Part shown: positions 1 to 5,838 of the stretch, piece after piece
How the letters are laid out: each line of letters opens with the position of its first letter
How positions within the stretch are numbered: the stretch's first letter is position 1
NCBI GenBank assembly: GCA_036384495.1
Contig: DASVMD010000032.1
Span: forward strand, 1 to 7,123
DNA length: 7,123 bases
Reading direction: 5' to 3'
From: JAQGHB01 sp036384495
Lineage (GTDB): Bacteria; Patescibacteriota; Saccharimonadia; Saccharimonadales; UBA4665
Program-made: the position numbers and the translations under genes
Notes under the pieces: model-generated
The model's database searches: none
What the model was told of the DNA's origin: nothing
Seen by the model: the letters and a program-made list of their open reading frames with translations, nothing else

Positions 1-1967
1 TAACCACCAACGAAGCCGATCTAGCGGCAGCCGTGCAGGCCGCCACCAAGATTGCCGATCAGAACCAGAGCCCGGTCATTGAACTCGGCTTTTTAGTAGC
101 CGGCCTACTCATGACCTCTGCAGCCATGCAGCAAACGCTGACCGCCGTTAAAGCTCAGCCCGGGGATGTCGAGGCTCTGGCCAACTGGCTGGCTCGCTAT
201 CTGGCCGAAAGCCGCCTTACAAAGCGCAATTACGGAGGTATCGGGCGCGATTGGGCCTTTGGATTTACGCCTTTGCTCGATCGTTTAGGCTACAACATCA
301 GTGGCGGCATCATGAAGCACGGCGCGCATTTTGGCTGGTTAACGAATTCCGACGGCGTGCTGGCCGTGGAAGCCGCCTTTAATAACAGAGGTGCTGCCGT
401 GGCGCTGATCGGCCCTGATGGCATCGGTAAAACCACCAGTGTCTACGCCCTGGCACAGCGCATGATCGAGGGCCGCTCCACTAAAAGCCTGGCTTACCAC
501 CAGATCATTTCCCTAAATGCCACCGATATTGTGTCGCAGGCCCAGGGGCAGGGCGCCCTGGAGCAAATCATGATCCGCACCACCAACGAGGCCGCCCACG
601 CAGGCCATATCGTGCTGTTTTTTGACGATGCCCAGCTGTTCTTCGGCGGTGGCCCAGGCGCTTTTGATGCAACCCACATCCTGCTTTCCATTGTTCAAGC
701 CGCCGCTGTACCGATGATTTTGGCGCTGTCACCAAGCGATTTCCAGCGCCTGCGCGTTCAAAACCAAAGTCTGGCCAATCTGTTAACCCCCGTTGTTTTG
801 CAAGAATTACCCGAAGACGGCGTTATGCGCGTTCTCGAAGACACGGTGCCAATGCTCGAGCACAAACACAACGTCCTGATCGCCTACGAAGCCCTGCGCG
901 AGGCTTACCGGCTGAGCGGCCGCTACGAGCAAGATGAGGCCTATCCGGGCAAAGCCATAAAACTGCTCCAGCAATCTGTGGCGCATGCCGAGCAAATGCT
1001 GGTTACCGCCCTAAGCGTTCAGCAAGCTATTGAGCAAACACGCGGCGTTAAAGTAGCCAGTGCCGCGCCCGCCGAAGCCAATCAGCTGCTTAATCTGGAA
1101 GACAGTATTCACCAGCGGATGATCAACCAAACATACGCTGTTAAAGCCGTAGCCAGCGCACTCAGACGCGCCCGCGCCGGCGTGACTAATCCGCGGCGCC
1201 CCATCGGTAGCTTCCTGTTTTTAGGGCCCACCGGCGTCGGTAAAACCGAGCTGGCCAAAGCCATTGCCGCCATCTATTTCGGCGCCGAAAGCAATCTGTT
1301 ACGGCTCGACATGAGCGAATACCAGCAGCCAGACGACGTGCAGCGCCTACTTTCCACCGGCGCAACAGATACAACGAGCCTAATAATGTCAGTCCGCCAG
1401 CAGCCGTTTTCGGTGGTGCTCTTCGACGAAATTGAAAAAGCCCACCCTAACGTCTTAAATCTGTTGCTACAGTTGCTCGACGAAGGCCAATTAACAGATG
1501 TATCCGGCAAAGCCGTGTCATTTAAGGATTGCATCATTATCGCCACCAGCAACGCCGGCGCCCAGACCATCCGCGAGCGGATTGCTCAAGGCGAGGCTTT
1601 AGAGAGTTTTGCCGACCAACTCACCGATGAGCTGATCAGCAGCGGCCAGTTCAAACCCGAGCTCCTCAACCGCTTCGACGACACCGTGCTCTTTAGGCCG
1701 CTGACCCCTGAAGAACTGGGCCAGGTCGTGCAGCTCATGCTCCAGGAAACTAATGTTACGCTGGCATCTCAAAATATATCCGTGCAGCTCACACCCGCGG
1801 CAATCACTAAGATCGTAGAGCAAGGTAACGACCCGCGCCTCGGCGCCCGCCCCATGCGCCGCGCCCTGCAGCGCGCCGTCGAAGACACCGTCGCCCAAAA
1901 AATCCTGCGCGGCGAAACCCGGCCGGGTGATCAGGTTGTGCTCGATGCGCCTGATCTTACTTTATAA
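1..1967 (+). CDS. Clp/Hsp100-family double AAA+ ATPase, ClpC-like, divergent (5' end outside the window)
   Basis: The frame is open from position 3 to the TAA at 1965-1967, giving 654 visible residues; a GTG at 33 is only an internal codon. Residues count from position 3. Residues ~10-60 resemble half of a Clp N-domain repeat. A distinctive segment, GGIGRDWAFGFTPLLDRLG (residues 78-96), precedes the first AAA+ domain. D1 has Walker A GPDGIGKT (137-144) and a Walker B ending in Asp-Asp (208-209) instead of Asp-Glu. The position of the ClpB/ClpC arginine fingers reads SLANLL (from ~256). D2 is canonical in its ATPase motifs: Walker A GPTGVGKT (408-415), Walker B LFDEIEKAHP (Asp475, Glu476), sensor-1 TSNAG, arginine finger in LLNRFDD (Arg557) and sensor-2 GARPMRR (Arg616). 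The D1-D2 linker is short, with no ClpB middle domain. No aromatic pore loop is visible in either ring. Family membership is certain; a protease-partner, disaggregase or other role is not. A membrane anchor upstream is possible but unseen. Confidence 0.93.
   Translation, partial: TTNEADLAAAVQAATKIADQNQSPVIELGFLVAGLLMTSAAMQQTLTAVKAQPGDVEALANWLARYLAESRLTKRNYGGIGRDWAFGFTPLLDRLGYNISGGIMKHGAHFGWLTNSDGVLAVEAAFNNRGAAVALIGPDGIGKTTSVYALAQRMIEGRSTKSLAYHQIISLNATDIVSQAQGQGALEQIMIRTTNEAAHAGHIVLFFDDAQLFFGGGPGAFDATHILLSIVQAAAVPMILALSPSDFQRLRVQNQSLANLLTPVVLQELPEDGVMRVLEDTVPMLEHKHNVLIAYEALREAYRLSGRYEQDEAYPGKAIKLLQQSVAHAEQMLVTALSVQQAIEQTRGVKVASAAPAEANQLLNLEDSIHQRMINQTYAVKAVASALRRARAGVTNPRRPIGSFLFLGPTGVGKTELAKAIAAIYFGAESNLLRLDMSEYQQPDDVQRLLSTGATDTTSLIMSVRQQPFSVVLFDEIEKAHPNVLNLLLQLLDEGQLTDVSGKAVSFKDCIIIATSNAGAQTIRERIAQGEALESFADQLTDELISSGQFKPELLNRFDDTVLFRPLTPEELGQVVQLMLQETNVTLASQNISVQLTPAAITKIVEQGNDPRLGARPMRRALQRAVEDTVAQKILRGETRPGDQVVLDAPDLTL
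1917..1956. repeat. Palindrome plus inverted repeat at the 3' end of the Clp gene
   Basis: A perfect 12-bp palindrome, ACCCGGCCGGGT (1917-1928), is followed directly by a 7-bp inverted repeat, GATCAGG (1929-1935) and CCTGATC (1950-1956), with a 14-nt loop. The repeat ends exactly against the stop codon of the opposite-strand pyrH gene (TTA at 1957-1959 on the + strand). Read from pyrH, a stem-loop would therefore begin at the base after the stop, but no T-tract follows it. It could protect the pyrH mRNA 3' end, act as a weak terminator, or be chance within coding sequence. Confidence 0.3.
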
Positions 1968-2673
1968 TCGTACCGATTGGCTGGCCACCAGCCACTTTTA
2001 CCAGATTGTCAGCTTGCAGCGCATCTAACACAATAATTGGTTTCTTTTGCTCCAAAGCGAGGCCCATAGCCGCCTTGTCCATCACCTTAATGGAGTTGTT
2101 TTCGAGCGCATCTTGGAATGAGACCTCGTCGAGCTTGTGGGCATCCGGGAACTGGGCCGGATCCTTGTCGTAGACGCCGTCGAACTTGGTGGCCTTGAGC
2201 ACTACTTCGCAGTCCAGTTCCAGCGCAAAACTAACCGCCGCGGTGTCATGTGTGACATACGAGCGACCAGTGCCGCCAGCTACGATTACCACGCGTCCGT
2301 TTTGCAGGTGTTTTTCGGCCAATCGGTAGGAGTAGGATTCGGCGACTTGCTGCGCGTAAATGTTGCTGAGGCAGCGAGTCGGCACGCCGCGTGATTCAAA
2401 AATATCGGTCAGTGCCATGGAGTTGATCAGACCGCTGAGCATGCCCATCTGGTCGCCGGTGACACGCTTAATGCCGTGGCCGGCAATTTCGGCGCCGCGC
2501 ACCATATTGCCCCCGCCGACAATCAAAACGACCTGGCAACCAGTATCCACAACTTTTTTGATTTCATCCGCCAGAAAGGCTGCCAGTTCTGGATCGACGC
2601 CAAAATCATATTTGCCAGCCAATTGTTCGCCGGAGAGTTTGAGCAGAATTCGCTTGTAGGGTCGAGGCTCCAT
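1957..2673 (-). CDS. pyrH: UMP kinase (uridylate kinase)
   Basis: This cytoplasmic enzyme phosphorylates UMP to UDP with ATP, in pyrimidine nucleotide synthesis. The 238 residues match the usual length of bacterial PyrH, an amino-acid-kinase-fold hexamer. Visible motifs are KLSGE (12-16), the GGGN loop with a nearby Arg (53-59), GDQMGM (73-78, with Asp74 at the UMP-binding position), GGTGRSYVTHDTAA (133-146) and LKATKFDGVYDKDP (159-172). The segment GTGNPFFTTD in the E. coli enzyme reads GTGRSYVTHD here, with His142 in place of the second Thr. The start is the ATG at 2673-2671, which gives a natural N-terminus before the first strand. No Shine-Dalgarno sequence precedes it. The gene is convergent with the Clp gene (11-bp overlap) and divergent from the downstream operon, and it is not next to tsf or frr, its usual partners in many bacteria. 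Confidence 0.97.
   Translation of the reverse strand: MEPRPYKRILLKLSGEQLAGKYDFGVDPELAAFLADEIKKVVDTGCQVVLIVGGGNMVRGAEIAGHGIKRVTGDQMGMLSGLINSMALTDIFESRGVPTRCLSNIYAQQVAESYSYRLAEKHLQNGRVVIVAGGTGRSYVTHDTAAVSFALELDCEVVLKATKFDGVYDKDPAQFPDAHKLDEVSFQDALENNSIKVMDKAAMGLALEQKKPIIVLDALQADNLVKVAGGQPIGTIIK
1978..1999 (+). terminator. Probable intrinsic terminator of the Clp gene, inside pyrH
   Basis: A perfect 7-bp stem, TGGCTGG (1978-1984) and CCAGCCA (1988-1994), has a 3-nt CCA loop and is followed by C and TTTT (1996-1999). It begins 11 nt after the Clp stop codon. The T-tract lies on the + side only, so it would stop + strand transcription rather than pyrH transcription. It lies inside the last codons of pyrH, so the same bases serve as coding sequence on one strand and terminator on the other. 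The T-run is short, which limits confidence. Confidence 0.55.
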
Positions 2674-2683
2674 CTAGAAATCT

Positions 2684-2712
2684 ATTGTAACAAAAGATTA
2701 ACTATTGCTTAA
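2684..2712 (-). promoter_or_regulatory. Candidate pyrH promoter
   Basis: Reading the - strand, a -10 box TACAAT lies at 2689-2684, five of six matches to TATAAT. The best -35 candidate at 17-nt spacing, TTAAGC (2712-2707), is weak. Transcription would start around 2677, about 4 nt before the pyrH ATG, so the mRNA would be practically leaderless. This agrees with the absence of a Shine-Dalgarno sequence. Confidence 0.45.
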
Positions 2713-2727
2713 ATTACTTCGCAATTT
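2711..2727. promoter_or_regulatory. Possible operator: short inverted repeat between the divergent promoters
   Basis: AAATT (2711-2715) and AATTT (2723-2727) form an inverted repeat with a 7-nt spacer. A second, overlapping pair is ATTGC (2704-2708) and GCAAT (2721-2725). Both lie across the -35 regions of the two divergent promoters, where a shared regulator could bind. The arms are only 5 bp in AT-rich sequence, so chance is a real alternative. Confidence 0.2.
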
Positions 2728-2747
2728 GGCCGCCGCCGGATTATACT
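2718..2747 (+). promoter_or_regulatory. Candidate promoter of the seven-gene operon
   Basis: The -10 box TATACT (2742-2747) matches TATAAT at five of six positions. TTCGCA (2718-2723) is a -35 candidate with four of six matches and an 18-nt spacer. The start of transcription would fall near 2754, two or three bases before the ATG at 2757. GGAAG (2748-2752) could be a weak ribosome-binding site, but it would lie upstream of that start and so be absent from the transcript. Either the mRNA is leaderless or the real promoter is further upstream, inside or before pyrH on the opposite strand. Confidence 0.5.
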
Positions 2748-2756
2748 GGAAGCACG

Positions 2757-3014
2757 ATGAGTGACCACAAATACAGCGACAAAGATTTGCACCGAATGTT
2801 AGGGGTGTATGTGGAGCAAATTGACTCCAAAGTTCAACTAGTGCTTGAAGTAGTGGTTGATATGCAGCGTAAAATTGCGAATCTACCAACCCGTGATGAA
2901 TTCAATGAGCTTAAAACAGAGGTCCGGATTTTCAAACACGCTCTTACGGCCGCCAATAAAGACGTCCAGCACCACGAACGCCGCATAACCAAACTCGAGG
3001 CTCGACGTGCTTAA
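2757..3014 (+). CDS. Small coiled-coil protein of unknown function
   Basis: I do not recognise a named family. The product has 85 residues, is very polar, has no signal peptide or membrane segment, and is predicted by eye to be almost entirely helical. The first half carries a heptad-like hydrophobic run (LGVYVEQIDSKVQLVLEVVV, residues 15-34). A TRDEFNEL break follows at 45-52, then a second charged helix ending in HHERRITKLEARRA. This resembles the short coiled-coil open reading frames that are common as hypothetical proteins in many bacteria. It is probably real: it directly follows a good -10 box, its start is an ATG with GGAAG before it, and its stop overlaps the next gene by 8 nt, as its neighbours do. 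It may oligomerise or scaffold another operon product, but nothing in the sequence shows a partner. Confidence 0.75.
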   Translation: MSDHKYSDKDLHRMLGVYVEQIDSKVQLVLEVVVDMQRKIANLPTRDEFNELKTEVRIFKHALTAANKDVQHHERRITKLEARRA

Positions 3015-3807
3015 AATCTACTCATGGAATGTCAACGGTATCCGCGCCGTCGTTAAAAAAGGGCTGTGGGAACCGTTTTTGGCCTCGGAGCAGCCAGATA
3101 TTTTGTGCTTGCAAGAGATTAAGGCAAAACCAGAACAGATCGACGCCGCCATCGATGGCTACCGCGCCTTTTGGTATTCGGCCGAAAAACCAGGCTACTC
3201 AGGCACAGCACTTTTGAGTAAAATCGAGCCGCTGCAGGTTATAAATGGCTACCCTAAGGACATTATCAAAAAATACGAAGTCAGCGGCGACACCTATGGT
3301 GACCCTAATCTGGAAGGCCGCGTGATCGCCGCCGAGTTCGACAAATTCTGGGTCGTCACCGTCTATACACCAAACGCCAAAGATGATCTCAGCCGCATTC
3401 CCCTCAGACACAAACACTGGGATCCAGCCTTTTTAGCCTATTGCAAACAGCTCGAGAAAACCAAGCCCGTGGTCTTCTGCGGTGACCTCAACGTGGCCCA
3501 CACCGAAGACGACCTGGCCAACCCTAAGCCCAACAGAGGTAAAAAGGGCTTCACAGAAGAAGAGCGTAGCGGCTTCCAAGCCTTCCTGGACGCCGGTTTT
3601 ATAGACACACTCCGCATGTTCAAGCAGGGTAACGGCTACTACACCTGGTGGAGCCACTTCGCCAAGTCACGCGAGCGAAATGTTGGCTGGCGCATCGATT
3701 ACTTCTTGGTGTCAGATAGTCTGCGCGGCAAAGTCAAAGCCGCCGCCATCCACCCCAACATTATGGGGTCCGACCACTGTCCAGTATCTGTTACACTAGA
3801 CATATGA
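3007..3807 (+). CDS. xth: Exodeoxyribonuclease III / AP endonuclease (ExoIII/APE1 family)
   Basis: The enzyme cuts DNA at abasic sites and removes 3' blocking groups in base-excision repair. The 266 residues show every catalytic motif of the family: SWNVNGIRA with Asn8, LQEIKA with the metal-binding Glu37, VYTPNA with Tyr120, GDLNVAH with Asp160 and Asn162, NVGWRIDYFLVS (225-236), and GSDHCPV with Asp256 and His257. The YTWWSHFAKSRERNVGWRIDYF stretch (212-233) is close to the human APE1 and Neisseria-type subgroup. Between Leu76 and the LEGRVI motif there are about nine more residues than in human APE1. The start is GTG at 3007, with GAGG at 2997-3000 and a 6-nt spacer. It overlaps the preceding gene by 8 nt and the MazG-like gene by 4 nt (ATGA), which suggests translational coupling. 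Confidence 0.97.
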   Translation: MLKIYSWNVNGIRAVVKKGLWEPFLASEQPDILCLQEIKAKPEQIDAAIDGYRAFWYSAEKPGYSGTALLSKIEPLQVINGYPKDIIKKYEVSGDTYGDPNLEGRVIAAEFDKFWVVTVYTPNAKDDLSRIPLRHKHWDPAFLAYCKQLEKTKPVVFCGDLNVAHTEDDLANPKPNRGKKGFTEEERSGFQAFLDAGFIDTLRMFKQGNGYYTWWSHFAKSRERNVGWRIDYFLVSDSLRGKVKAAAIHPNIMGSDHCPVSVTLDI

Positions 3808-4196
3808 GCACTTCGGACAACGACACCACGCTCAAAGAGCTAAAAGATCTGATTCATCAGTTTGCCGAGGAGCGCAACTGGAAGAAACACCATACCCCTA
3901 AAAATCTGGCGATTTCTATCGCTATAGAGGCCGCCGAATTGCTGGAGCATTTCCAATGGGATGAATACCAAGAAGCCAACAAACAACAGATAGCCGACGA
4001 GCTGGCCGATGTCCTTATCTACGCTTTTAATTTCGCCAACGAAATGGACATTGACATCGCCAGCACCTATAAGCAGAAGCTCACTAAGGCAGTCGAAAAA
4101 TATCCGGTCGGCACCTTTAACAAAAACAGCGACAGCCGGGAGGAGTATTTCCGTATCAAAAAAGCCTACCGCCAAGGAAAGGAAAGTGCAGAATGA
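3804..4196 (+). CDS. MazG-like nucleotide pyrophosphohydrolase
   Basis: This is a single-domain all-alpha NTP pyrophosphatase of the MazG / RS21-C6 (dCTPase) kind, which hydrolyses (d)NTPs to NMP plus pyrophosphate and probably removes aberrant nucleotides. Its 130 residues fit the small dimeric forms rather than full two-domain MazG. The metal-binding signature is complete: EAAELLEHFQW with Glu42 and Glu45, and DELADVLIY with Glu66 and Asp69. The N-terminal FAEERNWKKHHTPKNLA (20-36) is typical of this subgroup. The ATG at 3804 overlaps the xth stop in an ATGA arrangement. A TACACT box at 3792-3797 could also serve as an internal -10 element with a nearly leaderless start. The exact substrate cannot be read from sequence. 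The adjacency to a DNA-repair enzyme supports nucleotide-pool cleaning. Confidence 0.93.
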   Translation: MSTSDNDTTLKELKDLIHQFAEERNWKKHHTPKNLAISIAIEAAELLEHFQWDEYQEANKQQIADELADVLIYAFNFANEMDIDIASTYKQKLTKAVEKYPVGTFNKNSDSREEYFRIKKAYRQGKESAE

Positions 4197-5119
4197 CCCC
4201 CGATGAACATACCAACCAGGAATTCTTTTTAGATGTCGGCGACGGCCATCAAATATACGTCCAGGATTGGGGCAAAAAAGATGCTAAAACCCCAATTATC
4301 TTCTTGCACGGTGGGCCAGGCGGCGGTACCTCAAATGGACAAAAACAACGATTTGATGCCGCTCAGCAACGCGTCATTTTCTTTGACCAACGTGGATCAG
4401 GAAAGAGCCTACCCACCGGTTCAATTGAGAATAACACTACCGCCCATCTTATTGAAGATATCGAAACACTTACGCAGCACCTCAACATTAAAGAATTCAT
4501 CATAACTGGCGGCTCGTGGGGTTCGTGCTTAGGGCTAGCCTACACGCTAAAACATCCTAAAAAAGTCAAAGCACTCGTGTTGAGCGGCATTTACACGGCC
4601 TCGTCCACAGAGACTGCTTACATCGACAACGGCGGATTCAGTGAGTTCTTTCCGGATATCTGGCAAACGTACATTGATAGCGTGCCCAAAGAGTTCGCCG
4701 GCGACCCAAGCGCCTACCACTATAAGCAAGCTTTCGGGTCTGATCCCGAGGCAGCCAAGCGGTCTATCTACGCCTATGCAGAGCTAGAAGGATCATTGCT
4801 ATCGCTGGATGATCGTCATACGCCACAAGATTATGCCACTTTTGATCCTCTAAGCATGAAAATTGAGCTGCATTATCTTAAGAACAATGGCTTTTTGCCA
4901 GAAAACTATATCTTGGATAATGCTCATAAAATACAAACTGAGACCTGGCTGGTACAGGGGCGATACGATATGGTTTGTCCACCAGTTACCGCCTACAAGC
5001 TTAATCAGAAACTTCCGAATAGTCAGCTGATCTGGACTACCGCAGGTCATAGCAGTGGCAATCGGGCAAATTACGATGTTATGCGAACAATCCTCCTTAC
5101 ACTAACTGAGAGGGTGTGA
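4193..5119 (+). CDS. pip: Proline iminopeptidase (peptidase family S33)
   Basis: An alpha/beta-hydrolase that releases N-terminal proline from peptides in the cytoplasm. The 308 residues match the family length. The oxyanion loop HGGPGGG (39-45), DQRGSGKS (65-72) and the nucleophile elbow GGSWGS (Ser108) are typical of proline iminopeptidases. The triad is completed by Asp259 in QGRYDMVCPP and His286 in AGHS. Two acidic residues that bind the substrate amino terminus in the Serratia enzyme appear conserved as Glu199 (ELEG) and Glu225 (KIELHY). There is no signal peptide. The ATG at 4193 overlaps the previous stop (ATGA) and follows a strong purine-rich site, GGAAAG at 4181-4186. In a small-genome organism it would help turn scavenged peptides into free amino acids. 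Related S33 enzymes acting on other N-terminal residues cannot be excluded. Confidence 0.93.
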   Translation: MTPDEHTNQEFFLDVGDGHQIYVQDWGKKDAKTPIIFLHGGPGGGTSNGQKQRFDAAQQRVIFFDQRGSGKSLPTGSIENNTTAHLIEDIETLTQHLNIKEFIITGGSWGSCLGLAYTLKHPKKVKALVLSGIYTASSTETAYIDNGGFSEFFPDIWQTYIDSVPKEFAGDPSAYHYKQAFGSDPEAAKRSIYAYAELEGSLLSLDDRHTPQDYATFDPLSMKIELHYLKNNGFLPENYILDNAHKIQTETWLVQGRYDMVCPPVTAYKLNQKLPNSQLIWTTAGHSSGNRANYDVMRTILLTLTERV

Positions 5120-5838
5120 TGAGCCGCCCGTTTGCCGCCTTTGATATCGATGGCACCATCATTCGTTGGCAGCTCTACCATGCCATCGCTGATGAACTAG
5201 CGCGGGCCGGCATCTTAGATGGCATTCAGTATCAAACGGTGCGCCAGGCCCGCATGGAGTGGAAAGAGCGCAGCAGCGAGCAGTCGTTTGACGACTACGA
5301 ACGCAAGCTTGTTAATCTGATGAATTCGGCTATTACCGGTATTGAAGTCAGCGCCCTGCAGCAAGCCTGCAAAAGTGTGATCGCCGAATATAAAAACCAG
5401 GTGTACACCTACACCCGCGATCTGATCGCCGAGCTGAAAGCCAAAAACTATCTGTTATTTGCTATTTCCGGCTCGCAAACCGAAATCGTGGAACTTCTGG
5501 CCGCCTACTACGATTTTGACGATTTTGGCGGCAGCATCTACGAAGTGAAAGACGGCCGTTTTACCGGCAAAGCCACACCTCTGCGCAGCGAACGAAAGCC
5601 CGAATATTTGAAAAAACTGGTCGCCAAGCACAACGCCAGCTGGGAGGGCAGCATAGCCGTGGGCGACAGCGAGAGCGATATCCCAATGCTATCTATCGTG
5701 GAGCAACCGATTGCTTTTAACCCCAGCAAAGACCTCTTTGAGCACGCCAAGAAAGAGCAGTGGCGCGTGGTGTTGGAGCGCAAAAATATGACGTACGAAT
5801 TGGAGCCGCACAATGGCCAATACCTCCTCAAAGCCTAG
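5119..5838 (+). CDS. HAD-superfamily phosphatase, subfamily IB (SerB-like)
   Basis: A haloacid-dehalogenase-fold phosphohydrolase with all four motifs: DIDGT with nucleophile Asp9 and acid/base Asp11, FAISGS with Ser117, Lys160 in SERKPEYL, and GDSESDIPML with Asp183 and Asp187. The helical cap between residues 16 and ~95 follows motif I, as in subfamily IB, which includes phosphoserine phosphatase and many unassigned phosphatases. I do not assign it as SerB, because substrate-specific cap residues cannot be judged by eye. I chose the ATG at 5119 (239 residues): GAGAGGG at 5108-5114 gives a 4-5 nt spacer to it, but only about 2 nt to the GTG at 5116. The ATG shares its A with the pip stop codon. 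The 3' end overlaps the next gene by 26 nt. Confidence 0.9.
   Translation: MSRPFAAFDIDGTIIRWQLYHAIADELARAGILDGIQYQTVRQARMEWKERSSEQSFDDYERKLVNLMNSAITGIEVSALQQACKSVIAEYKNQVYTYTRDLIAELKAKNYLLFAISGSQTEIVELLAAYYDFDDFGGSIYEVKDGRFTGKATPLRSERKPEYLKKLVAKHNASWEGSIAVGDSESDIPMLSIVEQPIAFNPSKDLFEHAKKEQWRVVLERKNMTYELEPHNGQYLLKA

Noticed and set aside
33..35. GTG as a true start of the Clp-like gene
   Set aside because: The frame stays open upstream to the window edge, no ribosome-binding site precedes the GTG, and it lies within the Clp N-like repeat, so the gene continues outside the window.
1599..1898. Open frame of 99 codons on the - strand opposite the Clp gene
   Set aside because: It lies wholly opposite the conserved D2 domain, has low-complexity His/Gly-rich translation and no motif; it is a shadow of GC-rich coding. 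The same holds for the other antisense frames over the Clp gene, pyrH, xth, the MazG-like gene and the HAD gene.
1963..1968. Perfect TATAAT on the + strand at the Clp stop codon
   Set aside because: No acceptable -35 box lies at 16-18 nt spacing, and transcription would run antisense into pyrH just before a terminator-like hairpin. The bases are explained by the overlapping stop codons.
3055..3061. AAAAAAG run in xth that resembles a frameshift slippery site
   Set aside because: The zero frame reads AAA AAA GGG, not xxA AAA AAG, and the full-length Xth protein is encoded in one frame, so no programmed frameshift is needed.
5116..5118. GTG as start of the HAD phosphatase
   Set aside because: The Shine-Dalgarno sequence would be only about 2 nt away. 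The ATG three bases later has correct spacing and couples to the pip stop codon.
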